Assembly (NCBI GenBank): GCA_036768485.1
Contig: JAVLUZ010000340.1
Coordinates: forward strand, 8,050,925-8,114,924
Direction: 5' to 3'
Origin: Mermis nigrescens
Taxonomy: Eukaryota > Nematoda > Enoplea > Mermithida > Mermithidae
Length of the DNA: 64,000 nucleotides
Below are positions 35,014-47,100 of the stretch, piece after piece; position 1 is the first letter of the stretch, and every line of letters begins with the position of its first letter. The notes beneath the pieces were generated by a model. That model saw nothing but the letters and a program-made list of their open reading frames with translations, had not been told where the DNA came from and did not search any database. The position numbers and the translations under genes are program-made.

Positions 35014-35880
35014 TCAGTACAACGTATAAAACATCATAAAACGAGTTGAACGCTTAAACATAGAAACTCTGCCCTTGTAGGCACTGAAGCACCAAATTTC
35101 GGGTAAAAAATTCTTTAGAGTAGCGTACTGATTATATTCTGAGCATTTTATCCGATCTGGATAGTCTAGCAGAGCACTGCTAGACTCTTCAACAGATGTG
35201 ACAACTTCATTATTGTCTTCTCGTTTCATCTGCTCATCCTCCAAATAGATCGGCATTTTTGCGAATCAATTTTTTAAACATGTATTTTCGACTGGCCCAA
35301 GCTGTCTCATCAGCTTCCTTTTTTAAATTTTAATGTATACTGGCAAAAATTATTTAGCGTTTTCTAGTTCTTCTCTTAATTCGCTTTCATTTATGAGCAT
35401 CTAGGAGTGAGTCATAAAGATCATAGAGATTATGGATTTTATCAACAAAATTGCTGTAAAATGGTTCGGTTTGGAGGTCTTGTATACTGTTCGGAAAATC
35501 TTCAAAATCTGAAAGCACAGCTTTTACTAAATAGCGCCAAAACGGGTTAGTCCAACCAGTTTCGATTACAGTCTCATTTGAGCTGCTTTCAGACACATCT
35601 CGAAGAATCCCCATTGTTACTGCCTTCACTACTAACATCATCCATCATTTGTTCAGACTCTGATGTATCATTCCTCATATCTGATATCCCATGCATGAGG
35701 TATTTGTGTCTTTTTAAAGTAAAATTATTAAGTAACTGCTTACCACAGATTTCACAGATTTTATTTATTTTGTCAACTATTCAAGATGTGGCATTCCTTA
35801 TATATAACTTTATTGCACATGTGATTCGCGTTTACCTCACATTCTTGACATATAAGCTCACATTTTTCACAATATTGGTC
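35014..35880 (-). pseudogene. Zinc-finger/acidic protein gene in left arm, broken
   Basis: Reads outward from the centre. Decoded parts: a Cys-rich start with CEKCELICQECE spacing, a C2H2-like finger (KICEICGKQLLNNF...KRHKYLMH), and an acidic Ser-rich stretch (SDVSESSSNET). A folded-looking domain follows (GWTNPFWRYLVKAVLSDFED, then DLYDSLLDA), and the C-terminal part (35014-35256) includes ADETAWASRK-type and YLEDEQMKREDNNEV segments. Stops and shifts separate the parts (near 35390, 35270 and 35610). Equivalent sequences occur in the right arm and at 41040-41860. The function is unknown. A DNA-binding role is suggested only by the zinc motifs. Confidence 0.5.
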
Positions 35881-36959
35881 ACTACCGTCACTTCATTCAA
35901 TTCTATAGCCTAGCATGCGTTTCCTTCATATGCAGAACGGTAAGCCTAGTTCTGAAGTGAAAGTTATCATTGATAAAGTGCTCCAATTTCAGGCAATATC
36001 TCCAAGAATCTCAATTTTTGTTGGTAATGTCATCAATAATAATACAACCTCACACAGAAAGGTGGTTTGCTGGTCAGTTGTTAGCTGATGCAACTAGCAA
36101 ATAGGTGATTTTTATGAAGTCGGCTAGCATAATATATGCCCAATTGAGATTTTCAGCGGAATGTAGCAATGTGATGCTTTTTGTACAGAATGTGAGGATT
36201 TGTGCACCACATTTTGCAGAAAATCTCACATTCTAGTGCACCTCACATTCTGCACAAAAAGCATCACATCGCTCACATTCCGCTGAAAAGTGTGTACCAG
36301 GAGGTTCATACTTCGCCCTTGGCGACTGATAAGCCAGCAAACGCGCCATCTTTCAGAGGAATGTGACGATGTGATGCTTTTTGTGCAGAATGTGAGGTGC
36401 ACTATTTGGAATGTGAGAGTTTTCTTCAAAATGTGAGGTGCACAAAATCTCACATTCGGCACCAAAAGCATCACGTCGTCACATTCCTCTGAAAATTGGG
36501 CGCGTTTGCTTTTAACTAATCAGTTGTCAAGGGCGAGAAGGTATGAACCTCGTGGTACACATTTTCAGCGTGAATGTGGCGATGTGATGCTTTTGTGCAG
36601 AATGTGAGGTGCACAATTTGAATGTGAGATTTTTATAAAATGTGAGGTGCACAAAATCCTCACATTCTGCACAAAAAGCATCACATTGCCACATTCCGCT
36701 CAAAATCTCAATTGGGCATATCTTGGCGCGCGCTTCATAAAAATCACCTATTTGTAGTTGCATCAGCTAACTACTGACCAGCAAACCACCTTTTTGTGTG
36801 AGGTTGTATTATTATTGACGATATTACCGACAAAAATTGAGATTCTTGGAGATATTGTCTAAAATCGGAGCACTTTATCAATGATAATTCACTTCAGAAC
36901 CAGGCTTACCGTTCTGAATATGAAGAAAACGCATGCTAGGCTATAGAATTGAATGAAGT

Positions 36960-37790
36960 GACGGTAGTGACCAATATTGTGAAGAATGTGAGCTTATACG
37001 TCAAGAATGTGATGTAAACGCGAATCACATGCAATAAAGTTTATATAAGGAATGCCACATCTTGAATAGTTGACAAAATGAATAAAATCTGTGAAATCTA
37101 GCGTAGTAAGCAATTACTTAATAATTTTACTTTAAAAAGACAAATACCTCATGCATGGGATATCAGATATGAGAGAATGATAGCATCAGAGTCTGAACAA
37201 ATGACGGATGATGATAGTAGTGAAGGCAGTAACAATGGGGATTCTTCAGATGTGTCTGAAAGCAGCTCAAGTGAGACTGTAATCGAAACTGGTTGGACTA
37301 ACCCGTTTTAGCTTTTTAGTAAAAGCTGTGCTTTCAGATTTTGAAGATTTTCCGAACAGTACAAGACCTCCAAACCGAACCATTTTACAGCAATTTTGTT
37401 GATAAATCTATAATCTCTATGATCTTTATGACTCACTCCTAGATGCTCTAAATGAAAGCGAATTAAGAGAAGAACTAGAAAACGCTAATAATTTTTACCG
37501 GTATACATTAAAATTTGGAAAAAAGAAGCTGATGAGACAGCTTGGGCCAGTCGAAAATACATGTTTAAAAAATTGATTCGCAAAAATGCCGATCTATTTG
37601 AGGATGAGCAGATGAAACGAGAAGACAATAATGAAGTTGTCACATCTGTTGAAGAGCTCCAGCAGTGCTCTGCTAGACTATCCAGATCGGATAAAATGCT
37701 CAGAATATAATCAGTACACTACTCTAAAGAATTTTTTTACCCGAAATTTGGTGCTTCGTGCCTACAAGGGCAGAGTTTCTATGTTTAAGC
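36960..37790 (+). pseudogene. Zinc-finger/acidic protein gene in right arm, broken
   Basis: Mirror copy of the left-arm gene, reading outward on the plus strand. Visible are MIASESEQMTDDDSSEGSNN, SDVSESSSSETVIETGW and TNPF, then shifts. It resumes in frame with KKEADETAWASRKYMFKK, LIRKNADLFEDEQMKRED and VVTSVEE. Different lesions from the left copy show that the arms have begun to diverge. The partner copies let the ancestral domain order be read by comparison. The family is not recognised. Confidence 0.5.
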
Positions 37791-38380
37791 CGCTTCAACT
37801 CGCTTCATGATGTTTTATACGTTGTACAGATAGGTTGTGCTGTAGGAATTTTTATCGGTTGTCTCTCTAGTGTGGCGTTTTGTGCTTATGATTCACGGGT
37901 TGGCCATCTCGTTTGGCTCTATGGGGCTATATGTTTTAGGGCTATGCGTAGTACGGGCCTATGAAGGGCTCGGCGCGCCTTTCTAGGCAGAGTCTCTATG
38001 TTTAAGCGTGTGCTATATGCTTAAGCACTGAGACTCTCAAGGGTTCGGGAACACTCGAGCAGATGGCCTGAAATTCGGCGATTCACGCTATGCTTTAAAT
38101 AGAACGTCCGAAATTTGGCGGTTCACGCTATGCTTTAAAAAGAACATCCGAAATTCAGTGGTTCACGCTATGCTTAAAATTGAACGTCCGAAATTTGGCG
38201 GTTCACGCTAGCTTAAAATAGAACGGCCGAAATTTGGCGCTTCACGCCTATACTTTCGTGCTTTATTGCGTAGTACGGCCCCATTGTAGGCACTTTTGCG
38301 CCTACAATTTCAGAGTCTCTTTGCTTAAGCATGTGCTATATGCTTAAGCACGAGACTCTCAAGGGGCCGGGAGTACTACT

Positions 38381-39636
38381 GATGCAAATAAACAGGCAGC
38401 TGTCTGTTGGAAGAATGTAGTTAGAAAATATGAAAAACTTTTAAATCTTGACATTACTTGCACCGATTCTAGACAGCTCACTATAGTTACATTATAAATC
38501 TCGATCAGTTTGCTAAACGATACATGTGCCTCATGTGCAGGCGGCTTTTTCGAAAGCAGAAAAATTGAATGATCATGCAAAACATCATTGCAGGCATGGC
38601 AAAACAAAACATAAGTTCCCTCATGGAGTATCTCAGCTGAAGGAAACGATTTTTTTGAGGAATTGCAGGAATATGAAATACAGGTCGCAAATGAGCAACA
38701 TTTTTGCAATTTCTTCGCTGTTTATGATTTTGTAGCTCATTTGATCAAAAATTGCATAGAAACTTCTCAAAAGTTAAGATTTGTTGCTCAACATCAGCCC
38801 ATTTCCTGTGCAGTGCATACAAGTTTTCCGGGATTTCAGCCTTAATGTTTTGTAGACAGTAACCCGGATCATTTAGTCAAACGGCTTTTAGAACACCTGG
38901 GAAAAATTCAAAAGGCTCAAAGTGTCATTCTCTTATCAACATTTCAACATGTTTTTGAGGCTCTTGAATGAAAAATAATCATAATTGAAGCATATATTAA
39001 GGAGCAAGGAGCCAATATTAGACGAGAAAAATTTCCTGCACTCATTCAACAAGTGCAGAGTGATCCTGAAAACAATACATGGCCAAAAGCAATTTTACGG
39101 AATGGGTCAACACTTTGCTTTTCCACTAGCATTTTTAAGTTTCTTAATGTTAGTACTTATGTTGCGCCTGGTTTTAGTTTAGACGTATTCATGAGAGTAT
39201 ACAAGGTGACATTTGTAAAAGCCAAATTCCCTTATGAATATTTAGATTCATTTAAAAAATTGTCTGAGACATAATTACCGCCTCCTGTACCGTTCTACAG
39301 TTCACTTAAAGACGAATACATCAGCACAGCCGATTATGCACAATGCCAGCAGTACTAGCAACAATATAATATGACTACATTGAAGGACTATCTAATTTTC
39401 TATAATAAGCGGGATGTTGTACCATTCTTAGAAGCCTGTAGTAACATGTTGCAGCTGCATTGGGACAGATTTAAAATTGATATTTCTAGAGAATCAATGT
39501 CCTTATCAGAAACCACAGAACGGTACCTTTTTAAAAGCATTCCTGACACTAAATTTTCGCTTTTCTCGGAAAACTCAAAGAATGTCTACTATATGCTGAA
39601 ATTGAGTATGTGTGGAGGTCTTTCGATGGTTATGAT
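38381..39636 (+). pseudogene. Polinton DNA polymerase B, exonuclease and early palm segment
   Basis: Continues the PolB gene beyond the palindrome. Parts in changing frames: FFEELQEYEIQVANEQHF; YIKEQGANIRREKFPAL; FLNVSTYVAPGFSLDVFM followed by FPYEYLDSFKKL; and LKDYLIFYNKRDVVPFLEA, a YNxxDV-type exonuclease motif. It ends with KNVYYMLKLSMCGGLSMV, corresponding to the GGPS-like stretch before the polymerase palm. At least four stops or shifts occur (about 38840, 38975, 39272 and 39355). It ends at the 8-base duplication GTTATGAT, where a family A MITE is inserted. Confidence 0.75.
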
Positions 39637-39886
39637 CATACGTGGGCAGCAAGAAAATTCTGCGGGGGGGTGCAAGATTTTTTGAAGGTCAAAAAATGGC
39701 CTTAAAAATGGTGGTATGGCGATGAAAAACACCATTTTTCGACGTTTCTCATCAAGCACTATCCATTGGCACCAAAAATTGGTGAAAAACGAAAAAAATT
39801 TTCAAAAATTGAATTCTGGGGGTGTTTTGATTTCTGGGGGGTATTTTGTTTGGGTGCATACCCCAAACCCCCCACGCCCAGGTGTG
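39637..39886 (+). mobile_element. hAT-like MITE, family A, copy 9
   Basis: Starts CATACGTGGGCAGC and ends GCCCAGGTGTG, with a perfect 8-base duplication GTTATGAT (39629-39636 and 39887-39894). It interrupts the PolB pseudogene. Confidence 0.93.
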
Positions 39887-40437
39887 GTTATGATGATTTG
39901 ATTAGCAATTAAAGACCAAACATTTATCAGGAACAACCCATTAAAACCAGTAAAATCAGTAGTAGGCCTTGACTTCAATGCATTGTACTTGTGGGCTTAA
40001 TCCAAAGACATGCCTACTGGTTATTACGACCACTGAATAATTCAAGAAAAATAATAAATTTCACAAAATTACATCTTCTAAGCCTATTTCAGTAGAATAA
40101 TTAGAATGTAAGAGTGAAAAAATAGATCATCATTTTCAGCATTTAGGTAACAATAAGGAGAAAACAATAGGACCCGCCTGCTTACTTGTTGACGGATTTC
40201 GAGCAGATACACATACAGTATATGAATTTTACGCTTGCTATTATCACTGCCATAACTGCTTGGCAGGACAAAGAAACAAGAAAAAGGATCCTGCAGATGC
40301 GCATGCATGGATTCAGACAAAAGAAGCCTACATACGATCTTTGGGCTATAATGCAATTAGTATGTGGGAATGCGAATGGCACTCTATTAGAAAGGAATAT
40401 TTAAAACTGTTCGCAAATTTTACTTCAAAGTCTGGAC
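39887..40437 (+). pseudogene. Polinton DNA polymerase B, palm segment, truncated
   Basis: Resumes after the MITE with a VGLDFNALYLWA-like palm motif (about 39960-40000, in a shifted frame; the D-x2-S/A-L-Y core binds the catalytic metal). Then DGFRADTHTVYEFYACYYH (about 40190-40250) and AGQRNKKKDPADAHAW followed by SLGYNAISMWECEW (about 40260-40380), matching the G-Y-x-V-x-x-x-W-E-C-E-W motif of this family. The remaining palm and thumb, including the second catalytic Asp motif, are missing because sequence switches to another AGTAGTA terminus at 40438. Stops near 39900 and 40085 also occur. Confidence 0.7.
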
Positions 40438-41884
40438 AGTAGTAAAGCTGGATCCTTGAGCTCTACAATGCTTAAGCATAGCACGTGCTTAAGCATAGAG
40501 ACTCCATGAGGCGCTAAGCGCCCACAATGCGGTCATACTACTACACACAAAGCACAGTATAGGCGCTGAAGCGCCCAACTTTTTATTGCACAGTCGATTA
40601 TCCAGGACGGGTGGAACCAATTAATTTTAATTTGCATAAGTAGCTAGCAGCGTCCCCCATGCTACTGTTCTAATTTTAGTTTAGATCATCAGCTATGTTG
40701 GTTCACTGCACATTGAAGCATTGGCACGCTTGTTCTATTTTTGCATGTTTTCGAACTTCGAGACATGTAAGTGCGTGCATAATAAATCATCATCAAAAGC
40801 AGACGTGACATTTGGACATCAGGCTATACAACGATAATACGACACTTTAACTAATCAAAATCAGAAAAAATAAGCCAAAAATACATACAAAAAATTAGCC
40901 AGGCAGCACAACATAGAGCAGGGGCTCAATACAAATTCCTACACCACAACGCATTAGTACGATGCATAAAACATCATAAAACGGGTTAAACGCTTGAACA
41001 TAGAGACTCTGCCCCTCTGCCCTTGTAGGCACGAAGCACCGAATTTCAGGGTATAAATTCTTTAGAGTAGTGTACTGATTATATTCTGAGCATTTTTATC
41101 CGATTTTGATATTCTGGCAGAGCACTGCTAGACTCTTCAAAATATGTGACAACTTCATTATTGTCTTCTCGTTTCATCTGCTCATCCTCAAATAGATCGG
41201 CATTTTTGCGAATCTATTTTTTAAACATGCCTTTTGACTGGCCCAAGCTGTCTCATCAGCTTATTTTCCAAACTTCAATGTATACCGGTAAAAATGATTA
41301 GCGCTTTCTAGTTCTTCCCTTAATTCGCTTCCATTTAGAGCATCTAGGAGTGAGTCATAAAGATCATAGAGAATATGGATTTTATCAACAAAACTGCTGT
41401 AAAATGGTTCGGTTTGGAAGTCTTGTATAATATTCGGAAAATCTTCAAAATCTGAAAGCACGACTTTTACTAAAAAGCGCCAAAACGGGTTAGTCCAACC
41501 ACTTCCGATTTTAGTCTCATTTGAGCTGCTTTCAGACACGTCTGAAGAATCTCCATTGTTACTGCCTTCACTAAATATCATCCGTCATTTGTTCAGACTC
41601 TGATGTATCATTCCTCATTTCTGATATCCCATGCATGATTTATTTGTGTCTTTTTTAAAGTAAAATTATTAGGTAATTGCTTACTGCATATTACACAGAT
41701 TTTATTCATTTTGTCAACTATTCAAGATGTAACATTCCTTAAATGAACTTTAGTGCACATGGTGAGTCGCGTTTTCATCACATTCTTGACGTACATAGAA
41801 GCTCACATTCTTCACAATATTGGTCACTACCGCCACTTCATTCAATTCTATAGCCTAGCATGCGTTTTCTTCATATGCAGAACG
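40438..41884. repeat. Third copy of the Polinton terminal region
   Basis: Starts AGTAGTAAAGC and aligns with the left arm of the palindrome through the TGCTTAAGCATAG iterations, the zinc-finger/acidic gene region and the GCGTTT-CTTCATATGCAGAACG block, where similarity stops. It is diverged from the palindrome arms. It begins exactly where PolB stops, so it may be the left end of a separate Polinton inserted in PolB. No matching right end is seen. Confidence 0.65.
41040..41860 (-). pseudogene. Zinc-finger/acidic protein gene, third copy
   Basis: The longest intact part is 41261-41581, with EGSNNGDSSDVSESSSNET, GWTNPFWRFLVKVVLSDFED, YDLYDSLLDALNGSELREEL and a FYRYTLKFGK end. It is the best preserved of the three copies over this domain. 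Upstream are finger-encoding sequences and downstream the EDEQMKRED segment, in other frames. The protein family is unknown. Confidence 0.5.
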
Positions 41885-41937
41885 CCCAACCCAGGAAACC
41901 TACTATATGCTGAGCTGGATACAAACTTTTTTTGCGG

Positions 41938-42236
41938 ATTTCAAGGATTTCAGTGAGTTCAGGGATGTTAACTTTTTTGGGACTTCAAGGATTTTAGGTA
42001 CTTCAAGGTTTTCAGGGAATTCAAGGTTTTCAGGGACTTTAGGGATTTCAGGGACTTCAGGTAGTTCAGGGGCTTTAGGGATTTCAGGGACTTCAGGGAT
42101 TTCAAGGACTTCAGGGTTTTCAGGGACTTCAGGGATTTCAGGGACTTCAGGGATTTCAGGGACTACAGGGATTTCAGGGACTTCAGAAACTTCAAGGATT
42201 CCAGGGACTTCAGGGATTCCAGGGACTTCAGGATTC
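41938..42236 (+). repeat. 9-bp minisatellite
   Basis: About 30 copies of TTCAGGGAC/TTCAGGGAT with variants. Because the unit is a multiple of three it keeps a frame open (Ser-Gly-Thr/Ile repeats), giving a spurious 115-codon ORF. The opposite strand shows Leu-Lys-Ser repeats. Confidence 0.9.
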
Positions 42237-42690
42237 CGATTTCACGTTGTTTAATAGTTTCGCGAATTCCAGAAAGTTGAATGATTTTAGAGACTTGTGC
42301 GTTTAGTGCTGCTAACTTGGTTTCATTTTTACAAGGATCCCCAAAGAAAAAATTAAAACTTCTCAAAGTCTATAAAAAGACAGTTCTATCGCGACTTAAA
42401 AATGGTAATATGTCAAGAGTTAGACAAGGATTTCGAAATTTTCTGAAGTCAAACTTGGACTCGAAGTAGATGAATCAGTCATGCAGATAGTTTAAATGAT
42501 AGATTTTTATGTCCAATTTTAAAATCAATCAAGAGATTTTTTTATTTTTCTTAAATTTTTTCCTTACGTTTTTTTACAATGGTAATAACATTGTAACACG
42601 AAATAGCACACTGTAACATATACATTATGTACATATGAATAAATCATTGCTTCCACCATTCATTAAACATTTTCGAAAATCCTATAAAAG
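42237..42690. other. Noncoding spacer, no gene seen
   Basis: AT-rich, with short ORFs only. ACAATGGTAATAACATTGT at about 42577 is a small palindrome. Confidence 0.4.
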
Positions 42691-43236
42691 AGTCCCATAT
42701 GTTTCCATTGTCGTCCTTGTAGTTCTGTCTGAATGTAAATTCGTCCAGATGTGCAGCTAAGCGGTCGCTCGCTAGTCTTTAATCCATGCATGCTGGCGAA
42801 TCGTTGCTTAGTAATTCCCCAGAGACCTTCAATCGTGTGTAGGTATGAACTCCTTCAGAAGTTACAAGCTTTCGGTTGTGATAAACGGTGGCATGAGAAT
42901 ATCCAATATTGTGAAGTGCACTATAAGTAGCAAGTCCATCATGAAAAATCGTAGTGCTATACATGGTATATGCTTTTGTATTAGCGGAATTAATGTTTCT
43001 TTGTTTGCTGATTCAATTAGATACAAAGCGCATTTTTTCCCTGACTTTTGCACGATTCCAAATACAAGTTTATCTTGTTTTGTGGTACCTTTGTTGTTCT
43101 TAGCTTTTTCCACAGTGTGATTCGTCTATTTCGACGCATACTGTATTGCTACCAATAAATACATCGTTTGAAAACTTTATCGTATTATTCAGTGATGCAA
43201 TCGAACACAATTTTCGGAAAATTTCGTACCAGCATA
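42690..43236 (-). pseudogene. Merlin/IS1595-like DDE transposase, broken and truncated
   Basis: On the minus strand: YEIFRKLCSIASL, then VFIGSNTVCVEIDESHCGK with the first catalytic Asp in VEIDE. After a frameshift comes KNNKGTTKQDKLVFGIVQ and LIPLIQKHIP, then IFHDGLATYSALHNIGYSH with the second Asp, VYHNRKLV and the GVHTYT signature. This motif order is that of ISXO2-like transposases in bacterial IS1595 and eukaryotic Merlin elements. Frames change at about 43115 and 42965, and the N-terminal end is cut by the LTR at 43237. An intact enzyme would cut and paste a Merlin transposon. No terminal inverted repeats were identified. Confidence 0.75.
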
Positions 43237-43873
43237 GTGTAATGTAGTGCCTAAGTACGTACGTTTGGGGGTTCGAATGAATGGGTCAGTCTAGTTTGTT
43301 GGTATGATTTGGTGGCCAATTTTGTATTTGTCAAACGCTTTACACAATGCCAATAAGCACAAATATGTACGGACGACTAAACTCAGTTAAACTCAGCTAC
43401 ACGCATACAGTGACGTAACTTCAACTCTTGCTAATGCTCACGGGATAACACACACACAGTGCCTATGACGGCAATCGTATTTATACGAACGAGTTCTTAC
43501 GTCACATGCTAATTAGGAGTAGCTCAACACATAATTACAACGCGAACGATTTTTAACTCGTGCTCATAAGAGCCGGCGTGCACGTAGGTGAGTAAAATAG
43601 CAGCAGCAAGAATGGAAACAAATTAGATTTTCAATTTATAGATTAGCTACACGCTTATATACATTTACGTGCAACTGAGATAAAGAACGATCAGAAAGGA
43701 TTGGCGGGCACGTTTACACTGACCAATTGACGTTCAAAAATAGAAACGAAGAAAATTACCAATTTTAACTAGAGTAACGCTTAGCTAATAACCATGCTTT
43801 TTACACGTAGCAAAAGTCGCGGAAAAAGTATGTAAAAATAGAGGAGTTGACGTGTATTTAGGTACATTTGTCA
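43237..43873 (-). repeat. 3' LTR of the intact Ty3-type retrotransposon
   Basis: 637 bp, TG...CA ends, matching 51645-52282 with only about five visible differences (for example at 43246, 43436, 43494 and 43548). On the minus strand a TATAAATA box lies at 43478-43485. The near identity indicates a recent insertion. Confidence 0.93.
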
Positions 43874-43885
43874 CACCTCTTCCCT
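43874..43885 (-). promoter_or_regulatory. Polypurine tract of the intact LTR element
   Basis: Minus-strand AGGGAAGAGGTG directly precedes the 3' LTR, the position where plus-strand cDNA synthesis is primed. Confidence 0.8.
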
Positions 43886-44141
43886 ACGCGAAAAATGAAT
43901 AACATTCATTTTTATAAAACATAGAATAATGGAAACAACAAATGTACAGCGAAGACGCATAAAACACGAATAAGCGCAAAACAGGATAAAAATTTGTTTA
44001 TAAATTTTTGAGAATTTTATACTTTTTAAGATTTTGACAATTTTATTTTATTTTTAATTATTAGCAATTTTGTGATTTTTTTTATGGGCCACCAGTTTAT
44101 ATTTTTTTGTTTCAGCTACGAAACGCTAAGCGAGAAGCAGT

Positions 44142-47100
44142 TTATCCGACCTCGCCCCCACCGTCCTCCACAGCATCCTGAAATTTCCTTAGACGGTTGA
44201 TATGGGTCTTTTCAGGGGTGGAGTCGGGCTTATCCATGGGGACTATCAGGACATTGGGCGCCTCTAAACCCAACACCCTATATGGTCCGTGCCAATAGAC
44301 TGTGTATTTTGGAGATTTACCTGGTTTAACAACAGGCTTATGCATGTAAACGAGATCTCCTATTTTAAGTTCTAAAGGTTTTGCATTCCTGTCGTAGTAC
44401 ATCTTTTGGTTGATCTGTGAAAGTTCAATTTTCTTGCGTGCAGTTTCCCATACATGTGTCATGCGCTCACAAAACTCTTGTTTATAATTCTCATAGTCAG
44501 CGACATATGGACTTCTGTAAACACTAAATGCTTCGTCTGATGGTAAGCGTGCATCTCTACCATACAAAAGAAAAAATGGAGTTTCTCTCGTGCTCTCATG
44601 GATTGATGTTCGGTATGCAAAGAGTACATAAGGAATAAAAACGTCCCAATCTCTATGAGAACTAGAAACATACATGGAAAGCATTGTATGCAGTGTCTTA
44701 TTAAACCGTTCAACCATGCCGTCTGTTTCAGGGTGGTATGGTGTAGTGCTCAGTTTTTGCGTATTACAAAGTTTTGTAATTTCTAAAAAGAGTGAAGACA
44801 TAAAGTTACTTCCACAATCGGATAAAAGTTCTTTTGGGGCGCCAAATCTGCAAACAATTTTTTCCACAAAAAGTCGAGCTATTGTCTCGGCTGTTGTATT
44901 CTCTACTGCAAAAACTTCAGGCCATTTAGTTAGGTAGTCCATGAATACAACTAAATATTTATTTCCTGACAATGAAAGGGGTAGAGGGCCTACCACATCA
45001 ACCGCAATGCGTTTGAACGGTTCTCCCTCGACCTTAAGAGGTTGCAGTGGCGCTCTAAAAGAACGATTTGGCTTTTTATGAGAGAAACAAATTGTGCAAT
45101 TTTTGCAGTTTTGAATGATGTCAGAGTTCATGTTGTGCCAATAAAAACGTTTTCGAATTTTGTCTAAGGTTTTTCGTATCCCTAAATGTCCTGCAAAAAC
45201 GTCACTGTGATATAACTCAAAAATTTCTGGTATCATGTGTTTAGGTACGATAACTTGAAAACCTTCGATATTAGGCTTTCCGAGTCTGTGTAATACGTCA
45301 TCAAGAAGAACCGAATGTCTGGCTTCAGCTATAACAAAGTTTTGTTCTGAATCCTTCAAGCTTGTATCGATTTTCAGTTGAGTAAGGTACGTTTTTATCA
45401 TTTTGCAGTATGCGTCTTTGTCTTGTTCGTCACGCATAGAGCGCGTTATTTGAGTGGGTTCTGCTAATGATTTTGAAGCTGATCGATTTTCTTCTTCCTC
45501 CTCTGTTAACTCAGGTTCGAGACCTTGTACAAAGTTAACAGGATGCTTTATACGTGAGAGTGCATCAGCATCCGAGTTGCTTTTACCTGGTCGGTACTTA
45601 ATAATTACATCATATTCGAGTAGAGCCATAGACCAACGAGCTAATCTAGAGGAAGTGGATGGATTTTTCTGTATATATTGCAATGGAGCATGATCTGTCA
45701 TTAAAATGCATTTTTGACCATAAATGTATGGGCGAAATTGTTTTAATGCCCAAATGATAGCTAAAGCTTCAAGCTCAATTACTGCATAATTTTTCTCGCT
45801 TTTTGATAGACTCCTGCTTGCATATGCTATTGGTCGTTCAAATCCATTTACTTCTTGTGCTAAAACTGCGCCTAATGCGTCTTTACTAGCATCTGTTTTA
45901 AGTAAGAATGGCTTTGTATAATCTGGATAGGTTAGAACTGGTGCGCTTGTTAAAGCTAATTTGAGTGCATCAAAAGAAGCTTGGCATTCTCGTGTCCATT
46001 TAAACTGATTGTCCTTTTTGAGTAATTTATTCATTGGAGCTGCAATGTGTGCGAAGTCTGCAACAAAACGTCTGTAAAATGATGCCAGACCTAAAAATGA
46101 TTTCACTTCTGTCGGATTAGTTGGAACAGGAAAATTTTGAACTGCCAGAACCTTGTTCTGATCGACTTTTAAACCTTCAGAGGATACTGTAAACCCTAAA
46201 AATGATACTTCTTCTCGAAAAAAGTCGCATTTGCTAAACTTTAGCTTTAAACCAGCGTCCTTTAATCGTTTAAAAACTTGTGTCAAATTTTCTATGTGTT
46301 CAGAAAAAGTTGAAGAGCAGACAAGGATGTCATCAATGTATACAAAACAAGTGTGCCAAATAAGACCTTCAAGAACTTTTTCCATTGTACGCTGAAATGT
46401 AGATGGAGCATTGCATAACCCAAAAGCCATGACATTAAACTCGAAAAGACCGGAAAATGATGTGAAAGCTGTTTTTTCCCGATCTTTCTCCTCAATTTCA
46501 ATTTGCCAATACCCACTAGCCAGATCTAAAGTTGAGAAAAATTTTGAATTTTCCAAAGTGTCTAAGATGTCTTGTATCCTTGGAAGAGGATAAACGTCCT
46601 TTTTTGTCAAATCATTCAGTTTCCTGTAGTCTACACAAAAACGAAAAGTTTTATCCTTTTTCTGGACTAGGACCACTGGGCTGGCCCAAGGGCTTTTGGA
46701 GGGACGTATTAAGCCTCTAGAGAGCATGCTTTGTATGTTCTCATCTAAAACTTGACGTAGTGCAAAAGGAACACGATAGGGTCTTTGTTTGGTAGGTGCT
46801 GCATCACCTGTGTTGATTTCATGCTTGCAGATGCTTGTTCGTCCGAGATCGTCCTCAGAAAACGAGAAAATGTCCGAAAAGTTTGTCAAAAGTTCATGAA
46901 AAATGACTTTTTCACTTTCTGAGCATGTTTCAGGGATTTTGGTTGAAATTTGCTGCTTAAGCGACGATTTTGGCGAACCTTCTTTGATACTGTATACAAC
47001 TCCTATGTTTTGTCTGATTGTATGCAGATTTCCTAACAGCGTGTTAGCATATAAGTGTATCGGCGCTAGGCTAGGATTTGTGCATAGAATCGCGGTGGTC

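Larger units (their letters stand above)
34459..38380. mobile_element. 3.92-kb palindromic Polinton-derived element
   Basis: Two arms of about 1.96 kb (34459-36425 and 36430-38380) are inverted copies of one another almost to the centre. The ends are AGTAGTACTCCC and GGGAGTACTACT, so the element has AG...CT termini, and it is flanked by a perfect 6-base duplication GATGCA. These are Polinton hallmarks, but integrase, polymerase, ATPase and capsid genes are absent. Each arm holds terminal iterations of a GAATTTCGGACGTTC-type block, one zinc-finger/acidic gene reading outward, and near the centre GAATGTGAGGTGCAC iterations in both orientations. It sits inside a PolB pseudogene. It is best read as a nonautonomous Polinton derivative made of two head-to-head end fragments. 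Confidence 0.8.

Noticed and set aside
41907..42254. 115-codon ORF with Ser-Gly-Thr/Ile repeats
   Set aside because: It is produced by a 9-bp minisatellite that keeps the frame open. No start context or domain supports a gene.
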